A stretch of 64,000 nt of DNA from an archaeon (lineage in GTDB: Archaea; Nanobdellota; Nanobdellia; SCGC-AAA011-G17; GW2011-AR17): contig JABHZQ010000020.1 in assembly GCA_018656555.1 (NCBI GenBank), positions 74,764 to 138,763 of the forward strand. Reading direction: 5' to 3'. The notes under the pieces are model-generated. The model saw only the letters and a program-made list of their open reading frames with translations, made no database searches and was not told the origin of the DNA. This document shows, piece by piece, positions 34,820 to 44,625 of the stretch (the stretch's first letter is position 1; the number at the start of each line of letters is the position of its first letter). The position numbers were made by a program, and so were the translations under genes.

Positions 34820-36100
34820 TTATTTTTTGACTAAGTCAATACACCTTCCAGCCGCAACTGTTTGACCAGCATCCCTGATAGCAAAACTTGATAGCTGAGG
34901 GATTTCTGATTGTTTTTCGATAACCAATGGTTTTGTTGGTTTCAATTTAACAATAGCTGCGTCTCCATTTTTGATGAAGTCTGGATTTTCTTCCATAGTT
35001 TCTCCAGTAGCTGGGTTTAATTTTTTCTCAATTGCCATGAATTGACAAGCTACTTGAGCTGTGTGGATGTGGAATACTGGTGTGTACCCTGATGTTACAA
35101 CAGTTGGATGGTTCAAAACAACAATTTGTGCTGTGAACTCTGTTGCTATAGTCGGGGGATTATCTGTATGTCCAAGAACATCTCCTTTTGCGATGTCCTT
35201 TTTACCAATTCCTCTTACAGAGAAACCACAGTTGTCTCCAGGTTCAGCTGTTTTAATTTGCTCATGATGCATTTCTATGGTTTTAACTTCACCAATTGCA
35301 CCAGTTCCTTCTCTAGCTGGTACTACAATAACTTTGTCTCCAATCTTCATCACACCAGATTCAACTCTTCCTACAGGAACTACACCAATACCTGTGATGT
35401 TATATACATCCTGGATAGGTAGTCTTAATGGTAGGTTTGTTGGTTTTTCTGGCTGTTCGAACTTATCTAATTGTTCTAAGATTGTTGGACCTTTGTACCA
35501 ATCCATATTTTCGGATTTCTTAGCAACATTGTCTCCTTTCAAAGCACTAATTGGGATGAAAGGTGTATTTGCTGGAGCGTATCCAACTTGTTGCAATAAT
35601 TTTGAAACTTCATCTTTAACAGCGTTGTATTTAGCTTCATCATAGTTAACTGCATCCATTTTGTTTACAGCTACTGCAATTTGCTTAACATTCATTGTTC
35701 TACACAAGAATACATGCTCTTTTGTTTGTTCCATAATACCTTCTGTACCAGCAACAACTAGAACTGCAATATCTGCTTGTGAAGCACCTGTGATCATATT
35801 TTTGATAAAGTCTTTGTGTCCAGGTGCGTCAATGATTGTGTATTCAAATTTATTTGTTAAAAGTTTTTTATGCATTAAATCAATGGTAACCCCTCTTTCT
35901 CTTTCTTCTTTAAGGTTATCCATAACGAATGCGAATTCGAATCCAGCTTTTCCTAATTCAGCTGCTTTTTCTTTTAATTTTCTCATTGTTTGTTCATCAA
36001 TTACACCTGAGTCATAGAACAGTCTACCTACTGTAGTTGATTTACCGTGATCAACGTGTCCTACGAATACAATATTAACATGTGGTTTTTCTTTTGCCAT
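34820..36100 (-). CDS. tuf: translation elongation factor EF-1A
   Basis: 426 residues. GTPase motifs GHVDHGKST (14-22), DAPGHKDF and NKMD are intact, followed by two beta-barrel domains. Delivers aminoacyl-tRNA to the ribosome. The ATG has AGGAGG 8 bases upstream and a strong TATA box at 36155-36162, fitting a highly expressed gene. Confidence 0.98.
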   Translation of the reverse strand: MAKEKPHVNIVFVGHVDHGKSTTVGRLFYDSGVIDEQTMRKLKEKAAELGKAGFEFAFVMDNLKEERERGVTIDLMHKKLLTNKFEYTIIDAPGHKDFIKNMITGASQADIAVLVVAGTEGIMEQTKEHVFLCRTMNVKQIAVAVNKMDAVNYDEAKYNAVKDEVSKLLQQVGYAPANTPFIPISALKGDNVAKKSENMDWYKGPTILEQLDKFEQPEKPTNLPLRLPIQDVYNITGIGVVPVGRVESGVMKIGDKVIVVPAREGTGAIGEVKTIEMHHEQIKTAEPGDNCGFSVRGIGKKDIAKGDVLGHTDNPPTIATEFTAQIVVLNHPTVVTSGYTPVFHIHTAQVACQFMAIEKKLNPATGETMEENPDFIKNGDAAIVKLKPTKPLVIEKQSEIPQLSSFAIRDAGQTVAAGRCIDLVKK

Positions 36101-36154
36101 TTCTATTCCTCCTCTTTAATTAAGAGTATTATATGGGTTAGAAAATGTAGGGTG

Positions 36155-36169
36155 TTTATAAAGGTTTCG
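36155..36169 (-). promoter_or_regulatory. EF-1A promoter (BRE and TATA)
   Basis: On the minus strand CGAAACC (36169-36163) is followed by TTTATAAA (36162-36155). Together they fit an archaeal B recognition element and TATA box, giving a leader of about 30 bases that carries AGGAGG. The clearest promoter in the window. Confidence 0.7.
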
Positions 36170-36243
36170 GCTCTTTTAAACATATAAATTTTCTTATTAT
36201 AGTTGCATTAAATTTAAAAGTCGAAGATTTATAATTGATATAT

Positions 36244-37188
36244 ATGAAATCGATTCTTGTTACAGGGGGGGCTGGTTTTTTAGGTTCTCATTTATGTGAA
36301 TATTTATTAAACAAGGGTGAGCATGTTATTTGTTTGGATAATTTCTTTACAGGTAGTAGGAATAATATTGTTCATTTGATAGATCATAAGAATTTTGAAT
36401 TGGTTAGACATGATATTACTATGCCTTATTATGTAGAGTGTGATCAGATATATAATCTGGCTTGTCCTGCTTCACCTATACATTACCAATATAATGCAAT
36501 TAAGACAATAAAAACTTGTGTTTTGGGAATGCATAATATGTTGGGGTTAGCTAAAAGATTAAATGCTAGGTTATTACAAGCTTCTACTTCTGAAGTTTAT
36601 GGGGATCCTTTAGAACATCCTCAAAAAGAAAGTTATTGGGGAAGAGTTAATCCAATTGGTGTTAGGAGTTGTTATGATGAAGGGAAGAGAGCTGCTGAAA
36701 CTATGATGATGGATTACCATAGACAGAATAAAGTAGATATTAGAATAATTAGAATCTTCAATACTTATGGTCCTAGGATGGCTTTGCAAGATGGAAGAGT
36801 TGTGAGTAATTTTATTATTCAAGCTTTGGGAAATAAAGATATTACTATGTATGGGGATGGTTCTCAGACGAGAAGTTTCTGTTATGTTTCTGATTTAATT
36901 GAAGGAATGGTAAGAGCAATGAATCAAGATTATATTGGTCCAATAAACTTAGGCAATCCTGGAGAGTTTACAATCTTAGAGTTGGCTAAAAAGATTATTG
37001 AGATGACTGGATCTAGTTCTGAAATTGTTTATAGGGAGTTACCTAAAGATGATCCAGTAAAAAGAAGACCAGATATATCTCTTGCACAGGAGAAATTAAG
37101 TTGGGCTCCGAGTGTTCCTCTTTCAGATGGATTGAAGACAACTATCGAATATTACAGAAAGATGTGTAGTATTCCTAATGGTTATTGA
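36244..37188 (+). CDS. UDP-glucuronate decarboxylase-like NAD-dependent epimerase/dehydratase
   Basis: 314 residues from the ATG at 36244. Rossmann motif TGGAGFLG near residue 7, the catalytic S/T...YxxxK is STSEVYG with [11 protein letters not shown], and [20 protein letters not shown] is characteristic of UDP-xylose synthase/UDP-glucuronate decarboxylase relatives. A TTG at 36235 is a less likely start. Makes a nucleotide sugar for surface glycans. Next to mannose-1-phosphate guanylyltransferase, 9 bases on. Confidence 0.85.
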   Translation: MKSILVTGGAGFLGSHLCEYLLNKGEHVICLDNFFTGSRNNIVHLIDHKNFELVRHDITMPYYVECDQIYNLACPASPIHYQYNAIKTIKTCVLGMHNMLGLAKRLNARLLQASTSEVYGDPLEHPQKESYWGRVNPIGVRSCYDEGKRAAETMMMDYHRQNKVDIRIIRIFNTYGPRMALQDGRVVSNFIIQALGNKDITMYGDGSQTRSFCYVSDLIEGMVRAMNQDYIGPINLGNPGEFTILELAKKIIEMTGSSSEIVYRELPKDDPVKRRPDISLAQEKLSWAPSVPLSDGLKTTIEYYRKMCSIPNGY

Positions 37189-37197
37189 GGTGAAAAA

Positions 37198-38241
37198 ATG
37201 GAATATGCAGTAATAATGGCTGGTGGATCTGGAACAAGATTCTGGCCCGAGAGTACAAGAAATAAACCTAAACAATGTTTGGCTTTGAATACAGATAAGC
37301 CTATGATACAAGAGACTGTTGATAGGTTGAGTGGTTTGTTTGGTGATAATCTTTATATTGCAACAGGGAGTAGATTGAAAGAAAAGATTTCTGAGATTTT
37401 GCCTTCTGTTAAGTTTATATTAGAACCTATGGCTCGGAATACAACTGGGTGTATTGGTTTGGCTTGTGTTAAGTTGTTAAAAAAAGATCCAGATGCAGTA
37501 ATTTTTATGTCTGGTTCTGATTATGTTATTAAGAATAAAGAAGTGTTTCTCGAATATGTAAAAGAGGGAATGGAATTAGCAAAAGAAGGTAAAATTGCTA
37601 CAATCGGGATAACTCCTTTTGAACCAAGTTCTGCTTTTGGTTATATTAATTTTACAGATTTGTATAAAGGAAGTAGTTATTTGGTTAAGGGTTTTGTTGA
37701 GAAGCCTTCTAAAGAAGTGGCTATGAGATATTTACAAGAGGGTGCTTATTTGTGGAATTCAGGGATGTATATTTTTAGAGCTAGTGTAATGATGGAAGAA
37801 TTAAAAAAATATGAGCCTGAGGTTTATTCTTCTTTGATGAAAATTTATGATGCAATTGGGTCAGAGAATGAAGAAAATGTTACTAAAGAACAATTCGAAG
37901 GAATGAAATCAGTTCAAATAGATTATTCTGTTTCTGAGAGGAGTGATAACTTAGTTGTTGTAAAAGCTGATCTGGAATGGGATGATATTGGTTCTTGGAC
38001 TTCTTTAGATCGACATAGAGAGAAGGATGAGGATGGTAATGTTGTTAAAGGAGATTTTCTCGGGATTAGTAGTTGGAATAATATTGTTTTCTCTGATAAG
38101 ATGGTTGCAACTGTTGGTGTCGAGGATATGATTATTGTATCTACTAAAGATGTAGTCTTTGTTTGTCCTAAATCTAGAGCTCAAGAGATTAAATTATTGA
38201 TTCAGAAGATGAAGGATAAGAATATGGAAAGTTTTTTATAA
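37198..38241 (+). CDS. mannose-1-phosphate guanylyltransferase
   Basis: 347 residues. Signature AGGSGTRFWPESTRNKPKQ, then EPMARNTTGC, FVEKP, WNSGMYIF and WDDIGSW, all typical of ManC-type GDP-mannose pyrophosphorylases without the isomerase half. Makes GDP-mannose for glycan synthesis. Preceded by GAGGTG and co-directional with the nucleotide-sugar gene at 36244. Confidence 0.92.
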   Translation: MEYAVIMAGGSGTRFWPESTRNKPKQCLALNTDKPMIQETVDRLSGLFGDNLYIATGSRLKEKISEILPSVKFILEPMARNTTGCIGLACVKLLKKDPDAVIFMSGSDYVIKNKEVFLEYVKEGMELAKEGKIATIGITPFEPSSAFGYINFTDLYKGSSYLVKGFVEKPSKEVAMRYLQEGAYLWNSGMYIFRASVMMEELKKYEPEVYSSLMKIYDAIGSENEENVTKEQFEGMKSVQIDYSVSERSDNLVVVKADLEWDDIGSWTSLDRHREKDEDGNVVKGDFLGISSWNNIVFSDKMVATVGVEDMIIVSTKDVVFVCPKSRAQEIKLLIQKMKDKNMESFL

Positions 38242-38262
38242 AAAACTCCATTATTTCTTTTT

Positions 38263-38667
38263 ATGTATGATTACTTTGAGCATCAGGCTGATGTAGGAAT
38301 TATTGGTATTGGTAATACTTTAGAGGAAGCTTTTGTTGAAGGAGCTAAGGCTATGTTTCAAGTTATGTGTGAGATTAAGGAAGTTGAAGCTAAGGAAGAG
38401 GTTAAGATTGAAGTTGATGCTTCTGATCAAGAGACCTTATTTGTTGAATGGTTGAATGCTTTATTGGCTCAAAAGGATATCAAGGATATGTTGTTTTCTG
38501 ATTTTGATGTTAAGATTGAAGGGAATACTTTAAAGGGTGTTGCGAGAGGGGAGACCATGGATTTGGATAAGCATGAAGTCAAGACTGAAGTTAAGGCTGC
38601 GACTTATTCTCAGTTGAAGATAGTAAAAGATAAGGATTATAAAGTTCAATGTGTGGTGGATGTATAA
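38263..38667 (+). CDS. archease
   Basis: 134 residues. Opening YEHQADVG-like motif (YFEHQADVGIIGIGNTLEEA) with the metal-binding aspartates, and EWLNALLAQKD; typical of archease. It activates RtcB, helping its guanylylation. Its stop codon overlaps the RtcB start (TAATG), so the pair is made together. Confidence 0.93.
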   Translation: MYDYFEHQADVGIIGIGNTLEEAFVEGAKAMFQVMCEIKEVEAKEEVKIEVDASDQETLFVEWLNALLAQKDIKDMLFSDFDVKIEGNTLKGVARGETMDLDKHEVKTEVKAATYSQLKIVKDKDYKVQCVVDV

Positions 38668-40109
38668 TGAAATTAGAGTTAAAAGAAAAAAGGAAATATG
38701 TCTGGGAATTAGAGAAACATGGAGATATGAATGTTTTGGGTAGAGTGTATGGTGAGGAAGAGACTGTTAAACATTTACATAAAGATGTGGAGATGGGTAA
38801 AGATTGGAATGCTTTGAAACAAATATATAATGTTGCTTGTTTACCCGGAATACAAAGGGCTTCATTGGCAATGCCAGATGTTCATCCAGGATATGGGTTT
38901 CCAATTGGTGGGGTTGGTGCATTTAATATGAAGGAAGGAGTTATTTCTGTGGGTGGAGTTGGTTTTGATGTTGGATGTAATGTTGCTAATATAATTATAC
39001 CAGTTAAGAAAAGTGATATTATTTCTAAGCAAAAAGAATTAGCTGAAGCTTTGTTTAGAGATATTCCTGCTGGTTTAGGAGAGAAAGGGGAGATTGGTTT
39101 GCAACCAGGAGAGTTGGATGAGGTTTTAGTTAAAGGAGTGGATTTTGTTTTGAAAAAAGGTTATGGTTTGAAATCTGATAAAGAATATTATGAGAAGAAG
39201 GGAGTGTTGGAAGGAGCTGATCCAGCAAATGTTTCTGATATTGCTAAGAGAAGGGAAAAGAAACAATTAGGAACTTTAGGTTCTGGAAATCATTATTTAG
39301 AAGTTCAATATGTTGATGAAGTTTTCGACGAGGAAACTGCAAAAGTTTATGGTGTGGATAAGGATTCTATAATTGTTTCCATGCATTGTGGTTCAAGAGC
39401 TTTAGGACATCAAATTGGAACTGATTATTTGAAAGTTTTAGATGGGGCTGCAAAAAAATATGATATTCCAATTAGAGAAAGGGAATTAGTTTGTGCTCCA
39501 ATTGAATCCCAAGAAGGAAAGGATTATGTTTCTGCAATCTATGCTGGAATGAATTATAGTTATGCTAACAAAGAAATATTATTACATTTAACAAGAAAAA
39601 CTATTGGAAGGATATTTGGTTTATCTGAAGAAGATATGAAATTACTTTATTGTATTAGTCATAATAGTGTTATGAAAGAGAAACATAATGGTGAAGAGTT
39701 AATGGTTCATAGGAAAGGAGCTACAAGAGCTTTTGGTCCTGGTCACGAAGATTTACCTATTAAGTATCAAAAAGTGGGACAACCAGTTTTAGTTGGTGGA
39801 ACAATGGGAACTAGTTCTTATATTTTGAAAGGTACTCAAGTTGCTATGGATGAAACTTTTGGTAGTGCTTGTCATGGTGCAGGTAGGGCTATGAGTAGAA
39901 AACAAGCTGTTCAGAATTGGAGAGCAGATGATATTGTTAGAGAGTTGGCAGCTAAGGGAATTATTGTTAAAGGACATGGTAGAAAGGGAATTGCTGAAGA
40001 GAGTCCAGGTGCTTACAAAGATGTTAACCAAGTTGTAGATGTCATGGACAAATCTGGTATTTCTACTAAAGTTGTTAAAGTAAAACCTTTAATTTCTGTT
40101 AAGGGGTAA
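38667..40109 (+). CDS. rtcB: RtcB RNA ligase
   Basis: 480 residues from the ATG at 38667. Motifs MPDVHPGYGFPIGGV, GGVGFDVGCNV (metal-binding Cys), LGSGNHYLEVQ, CGSRALGHQIG and the histidine-nucleophile region CHGAGRAMSR are all present. RtcB joins tRNA halves after intron removal using GTP and Mn2+; the tRNA-Val at 49267 in this window needs that activity. Co-translated with archease. Confidence 0.96.
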   Translation: MKLELKEKRKYVWELEKHGDMNVLGRVYGEEETVKHLHKDVEMGKDWNALKQIYNVACLPGIQRASLAMPDVHPGYGFPIGGVGAFNMKEGVISVGGVGFDVGCNVANIIIPVKKSDIISKQKELAEALFRDIPAGLGEKGEIGLQPGELDEVLVKGVDFVLKKGYGLKSDKEYYEKKGVLEGADPANVSDIAKRREKKQLGTLGSGNHYLEVQYVDEVFDEETAKVYGVDKDSIIVSMHCGSRALGHQIGTDYLKVLDGAAKKYDIPIRERELVCAPIESQEGKDYVSAIYAGMNYSYANKEILLHLTRKTIGRIFGLSEEDMKLLYCISHNSVMKEKHNGEELMVHRKGATRAFGPGHEDLPIKYQKVGQPVLVGGTMGTSSYILKGTQVAMDETFGSACHGAGRAMSRKQAVQNWRADDIVRELAAKGIIVKGHGRKGIAEESPGAYKDVNQVVDVMDKSGISTKVVKVKPLISVKG

Positions 40110-40161
40110 AGTTATTTTTTATTATATAAAACCTATTAAATGAAATTGTTTTTATTTATTT

Positions 40162-41577
40162 ATGGCACTAGTATCTCATAATTGTGGACTTTGTTTGGCT
40201 CATAGTTTGCACGATGCTTATTCTTTAATTGGTGATTTATCTCATAGAGGTATGGAAGCTACAGGTTTTATGGCTGTAGGAGATAGTATTGATGTTTTGA
40301 AATATGTTGGGCCTCCAGGAAGTAAAGGTTTGTTTGATATTGATGGTTTACATAGTATTTTTCCAGCACATAAGTATCATACTTTTGCTGCACATGTTAG
40401 ATATGCTTCAATGGGAAGGAAAGATCAGATTTTAGAAGATGCACATCCCCATGTTATTGGTGGAGAGATAGATAATAGGGGTAATCATATACTAATAAGA
40501 AATTGTGACAGTGCTATGTTACATAATGGACAAATTGATCAGAGGTTTCTTGGTACTTATGAGGGTTTGAGAACAGGGTGTGATACTGAGGCACTTCTTC
40601 ATCATTTTAAGATGCTTGGTCCTGAAGGTGTTTTGAGAACAGTGCCTGGTGCTTATACTTTGATTGTTGCCGATAAGAGAAGGAAAGATGTTATTGTTTT
40701 AAGAGATGCTAGTGGAATAAAGCCTGGAGTTATGGGAATAAAAGATGGTAAGGCTGTTGTGGCCTCTGAAGATATTGCTATTAGAAAAAGTGGTGCAAGA
40801 TATAAATTTGATTTACTTCCAGGTGCTGCTTATTACATGGCACCAGATGGTAGTTATACTTATGAGGTTCTTGTTGAACCTAATTTGAGAAAATGTTTTT
40901 TTGAATGGAATTACTTAGCTCATCTTGATACTGTTTTAGGTAGAATAAGTGTTAGAGTTGTTAGAGAAAGTTTAGGTGAACAATTAGTTGAGGAATTTTG
41001 TCCAGAGGATATTGACTTTGTTACTTACTTACCTCGATCTCCAGAAGTTGCTGCTGAGGCTTTTGCAAAGAAAAGAGGATTACCTTTTGTTCCTGTTTTT
41101 TACAAATTAGATGGAACTAGATCTTTTCAAGGTTCAACTGCAGATGAAAGAGAGGATTCCATTAATCATAATTTATTTTTATCTCCACAAATTGCAGGAA
41201 TGGATAGTTTGGATTATTTGCGAGGAAAAGTTGCTTTGATTATTGATGATAGTATTGTTAGAGGGAATAATTCTAGGAGAGCTATTGAATTGATTAGATC
41301 TACTGGTGTTAAAAAAGTTTATTTTGCTTCTTATACTCCTCCAATTGGGATTATTGGAGAAGATGGTGAGCCAAGGGGATGCAAGAGTGGAGTTGATATG
41401 CCTTTGGATGATGATTTTATTGCAAGGGGAAGAGATGTTAGTGAGATTGCTTCTAAGTTAAGAGTTGATGGTTTAGGTTATTTATCTTTAGAAGGGATGA
41501 TTAGTGTTTATGAAAGATTGGGAATTTCTGGAGATAATCTTTGTACTTTTTGTGTTGGTGGAGCTGAGCCTTTTTAA
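40162..41577 (+). CDS. PurF-like amidophosphoribosyltransferase with Fe-S ligands
   Basis: 471 residues. N-terminal glutaminase: C8 in NCGLCLAH is the likely nucleophile, implying removal of a 7-residue propeptide, with HVRYASMG, HNGQI and CDTE for the pocket. The PRTase loop is IIDDSIVRGNNSRRAIELI, where the usual RGTT reads RGNN. Four cysteines match the Bacillus-type 4Fe-4S ligands: KC-FFEW, GC-KSGVD and LCTFC. PurF makes phosphoribosylamine for purines. No other purine genes are seen, so it could have another role. Confidence 0.8.
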   Translation: MALVSHNCGLCLAHSLHDAYSLIGDLSHRGMEATGFMAVGDSIDVLKYVGPPGSKGLFDIDGLHSIFPAHKYHTFAAHVRYASMGRKDQILEDAHPHVIGGEIDNRGNHILIRNCDSAMLHNGQIDQRFLGTYEGLRTGCDTEALLHHFKMLGPEGVLRTVPGAYTLIVADKRRKDVIVLRDASGIKPGVMGIKDGKAVVASEDIAIRKSGARYKFDLLPGAAYYMAPDGSYTYEVLVEPNLRKCFFEWNYLAHLDTVLGRISVRVVRESLGEQLVEEFCPEDIDFVTYLPRSPEVAAEAFAKKRGLPFVPVFYKLDGTRSFQGSTADEREDSINHNLFLSPQIAGMDSLDYLRGKVALIIDDSIVRGNNSRRAIELIRSTGVKKVYFASYTPPIGIIGEDGEPRGCKSGVDMPLDDDFIARGRDVSEIASKLRVDGLGYLSLEGMISVYERLGISGDNLCTFCVGGAEPF

Positions 41578-41591
41578 ATAGCTATACAAAC

Positions 41592-41598
41592 TTTATAA
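41592..41598 (+). promoter_or_regulatory. TATA box of the nuclease pair
   Basis: TTTATAA lies 24-30 bases before the ATG at 41622, predicting a leaderless transcript for the two-gene nuclease operon. Confidence 0.5.
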
Positions 41599-41621
41599 GT
41601 AAACAGTAAATTATTTTTCTT

Positions 41622-43208
41622 ATGTCACTTGAAGTTATGTTTGAGATAGGAGCAGGACCTAGCCAAGAAGAGGGAGAGTTTGGTGCTTTTGTTATGATAA
41701 ATAATCATATTTTTGATCCTGGAATGGCACCAGATAGGACTAATGAGATCTATGAATTTCCTCATACGGCTGCTGCACATTCTGCTTTGATGATTTTAGA
41801 ATCTTTAGGTTTAATTCCTGAATTAGAGCATACTTGGAGAGAGGACTATGAAAGATTAAGAGGGAATGTTCCTGATAGACTAAAAGGGATTGAAGGTACT
41901 GTAACTACTCATACTCATTTAGATCATATGGGTCTATTGAAATATATCGCTTATCATAAACCTGCTTATATTCCTGGTACTGGAATAAAGATTGCTTGGG
42001 CTTGGCAACAAACTGCAGGAAGAACTTCTAATCAAAATATTGATGTTCATGCACATATGGCTTTAATGGCTAATACTCAAGGAGGAGTAAAATTTGCAGA
42101 TGGTGATTTTGCTACACTACCAAGAAATATAACTTCAATTAGAGATAGAGAGGTTTTTAGAACTGGTAGTTTAGAGATTGATCCTTATCTTGTTGATCAC
42201 TCAATGCTGGATGCTTATTCATTTTATATTACAGATATGGAAGAGGGAGTTACTGCTGCCTTTACTGGTGATATTAAGATGAGGGGAAGGAGACCGGAAA
42301 AAACTCATGAATTTCTTGATGATTTACATAGGAGAGGATTGGATCATTTGATTATGGAAAGTTCCTTATTACATTTTGATCATAGGGGGAATGAAAATGA
42401 TGTTAGAGAAATTTTTGTTAGAGAATTAAGAGGTAGAGATCATATGACTACTGATACACCCCCCCGGGATTTTGATAGAATAACTTCTGTTTATGAGGCT
42501 TGTAAGGAATTAGGCATAATGTTTTTGGTACCACCTGCAATTGCTTTTAGTTTGGATGTTTTGAATGGTGCTTTTGGTATTCCTAAAATGACTGATAAAA
42601 ATATGGGAGTAATATTTCCAAGGAAGAGAAGAGGGATTTTAGGTAATGATGAATTTCCAAGAGATTTACAATTAAAAGATTATAATCGGATGGAAAGATT
42701 TTTGTTAAATAGATACCATGATTGGAATGGTTCACATGAAAGGAAAAGACAGGTTGTTTCTTTGGGGGAATATACTGAAAATCAAGATAGATTTTTAGTT
42801 TACTTACCTTATGCTTGGATGCCTGCTTTTTATTCTGAAGTTGATCCAAATGTTGATGGAAATAATGTTCATCTTTCTTCAGTTCCAGAGGGTTGGACTG
42901 AAGATATGGCCTTAACTGCTGAAAGAGTTGTAGGTTTACAAGAGAGATATGGTATTAACAAGCCAAGAGATATTGAGAGAAAAGATTTCTTGAATCCTGA
43001 GAAAATTAGTACTCAACCAAGGGCCCATGTTCCTGGGCATTTTAATAGAGATGAGGTTAGAGAGATTCTTGGTAGATTTAGAGGAACTAATACTAATATT
43101 TGGGTTTATCATGCTGCAGATCCATTTTACTTTGAAAGTGATGTTGCTCAAGGATTAAAGTTACATATTCCAGTAAGAAGGCAGAGGTATATTTTAGATG
43201 CAACTTGA
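41622..43208 (+). CDS. RNase J-like metallo-beta-lactamase nuclease
   Basis: 528 residues. The metal site is HTHLDH (97-102), then VDHSMLDAY (near 192) and AFTGDIK (near 215). The LIMESSLLHFDHRGNENDVR stretch and the following PRDFDRITSVYEA match the beta-CASP region of RNase J-type enzymes. Insertions and a long C-terminal part are unlike standard archaeal RNase J. Likely RNA or DNA nuclease. Leaderless, and overlaps the next gene by 11 bases. Confidence 0.75.
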   Translation: MSLEVMFEIGAGPSQEEGEFGAFVMINNHIFDPGMAPDRTNEIYEFPHTAAAHSALMILESLGLIPELEHTWREDYERLRGNVPDRLKGIEGTVTTHTHLDHMGLLKYIAYHKPAYIPGTGIKIAWAWQQTAGRTSNQNIDVHAHMALMANTQGGVKFADGDFATLPRNITSIRDREVFRTGSLEIDPYLVDHSMLDAYSFYITDMEEGVTAAFTGDIKMRGRRPEKTHEFLDDLHRRGLDHLIMESSLLHFDHRGNENDVREIFVRELRGRDHMTTDTPPRDFDRITSVYEACKELGIMFLVPPAIAFSLDVLNGAFGIPKMTDKNMGVIFPRKRRGILGNDEFPRDLQLKDYNRMERFLLNRYHDWNGSHERKRQVVSLGEYTENQDRFLVYLPYAWMPAFYSEVDPNVDGNNVHLSSVPEGWTEDMALTAERVVGLQERYGINKPRDIERKDFLNPEKISTQPRAHVPGHFNRDEVREILGRFRGTNTNIWVYHAADPFYFESDVAQGLKLHIPVRRQRYILDAT

Positions 43209-44607
43209 TTTATTTGATAGAGAACAAGAGGAAGAAGTTTTTCTAGAAAGAGAAGTAAAAGAAGGAGATATAAGATTAATAACTGAATCTGAATTAAGAA
43301 GATTTTTTAGATGTCCTTATTCTTATTTTTTAGGAAGACATAAGGGATTAACTAAAATTCCTCTATCTGGTTCTGCTGCTTTAGTTATTCATTTTAGAAA
43401 TGCAAGAAAAGGTTTGTTTAATCTTAAAGATGAAGGGGGAAGAATAATGCCTTATCAGACTAGGGCAGGGAAAGATTGGAAGATGGCTGAAGATATGGAA
43501 GCTGAAGAGCTTGCAAAACATCTTGCAAATAAAAGTGGAGATGCTTTTGGTGGAGCAATGTGGGGGAGATGGTTGAGAGTTGTGGATAGAGGTTCTTTTG
43601 CAGGAAGAGAATTAATTTGGTCTTATGATTCACAACCAGGACATAGGGGTAGTCAGTTGAAAACAGCTGGTCAAACTTATTATGATTTTGTTATGGAGAA
43701 TGGTGCACCAGTTTTGGGTGGAATTGATTTAACAACTTCTTTTCAATTTGATGGTTTAGCCTTTAAAGTAAAATTTCCAGAATTAAGAAAGGGGACTTTA
43801 ACTGTTGATGATCCTGGATTGTGGGGGTTTAATTCTTATTTTAGTGAAAGAGGAATTGGTGATATTAATACTAGTAGTTTAGTTACTTTGAGATTATTGG
43901 CTTATGCTTCATTAGCACAGAAGTTTTGGTTATTTAGAGAGAAGTTACAAATTCCAGAGGAGATGAGTGAGGTTTGGGGAGGTAATCCTTTTCACTTAGA
44001 TGATAGATTAATCTATAGACATGTGAATTGTTCTACTGGTGAGATTAGTGAGACTAGAAGAACAGATAGACAATTAGGTTTGTTTAGAAAACATTTAGAT
44101 AGATTTTTAGCTGCTGAAGAAAAACAAGATTATCCTATTTCAAGAAAGCATTGTGGTTCTTGTCCTTGGAATGCTGTTGATTTAGCTGGAAAGAGTGTTT
44201 GTGATTTACCTCAGACTACAAAACCTTCTGCACCTATGTATTATTTTGATCCACTTAATTATTCTATTGAAGTTGTTAATGAGGATGGAGAGATTAGTTT
44301 AAGAGGATCTATTAGGCATGGAGAGATGGTTAAAGAAGTAAATAGGATGGATTTGGAACATTCTTTACATGGAGAAGATCTTGTTGTTTATTCTTCTTAT
44401 GAGAGTCATGCAAGGGGATTTGGGTTTGAGAATAGGATGATAGAGGAAATGGATAGACAGTTGAGTAGATTATCTCGAGTAATGAGAAGAAATGTGATTC
44501 ATAGATTACATTTTGATAGAGATTTTAAGTATGCTGGCCAGAGATCTATTGAAGAATTGTTAGGTGTGTTGGATTATGTTGAGAATGAGAAAGTTTATAC
44601 TCCTTAA
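43198..44607 (+). CDS. RecB/Cas4-like Fe-S protein
   Basis: 469 residues. LITESELRRFFRCPYSYFLG (from residue 28) is the opening motif of RecB/Cas4/AddB nucleases with C39, and the matching cysteines are C319, C322 and C335, a 4Fe-4S set. The middle has a possible D204/D205 and LRLLAYASLA like the QxxxY motif, but the usual catalytic lysine is not obvious, so the nuclease may be altered or inactive. It overlaps the RNase J-like gene and probably forms a complex with it. No cas genes or CRISPR nearby. Confidence 0.65.
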   Translation: MQLDLFDREQEEEVFLEREVKEGDIRLITESELRRFFRCPYSYFLGRHKGLTKIPLSGSAALVIHFRNARKGLFNLKDEGGRIMPYQTRAGKDWKMAEDMEAEELAKHLANKSGDAFGGAMWGRWLRVVDRGSFAGRELIWSYDSQPGHRGSQLKTAGQTYYDFVMENGAPVLGGIDLTTSFQFDGLAFKVKFPELRKGTLTVDDPGLWGFNSYFSERGIGDINTSSLVTLRLLAYASLAQKFWLFREKLQIPEEMSEVWGGNPFHLDDRLIYRHVNCSTGEISETRRTDRQLGLFRKHLDRFLAAEEKQDYPISRKHCGSCPWNAVDLAGKSVCDLPQTTKPSAPMYYFDPLNYSIEVVNEDGEISLRGSIRHGEMVKEVNRMDLEHSLHGEDLVVYSSYESHARGFGFENRMIEEMDRQLSRLSRVMRRNVIHRLHFDRDFKYAGQRSIEELLGVLDYVENEKVYTP

Positions 44608-44610
44608 TAT

Positions 44611-44625
44611 TAAAAATAAAAAAAA
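44611..44625 (-). terminator. A/T-rich terminator after EF-2
   Basis: The transcript of EF-2 would run into U8 (plus strand A8, 44618-44625) just after its stop codon. The convergent RecB-like gene ends at 44607, so the 18-base gap serves both genes. Confidence 0.5.

Noticed and set aside
35061-36017. Several plus-strand frames opposite EF-1A
   Set aside because: They are antisense shadows of a strongly conserved gene.
43198-44607. Cas4 of a CRISPR system
   Set aside because: It has Cas4/RecB-like Fe-S cysteines but no cas1/cas2 or repeat array occurs in the window.
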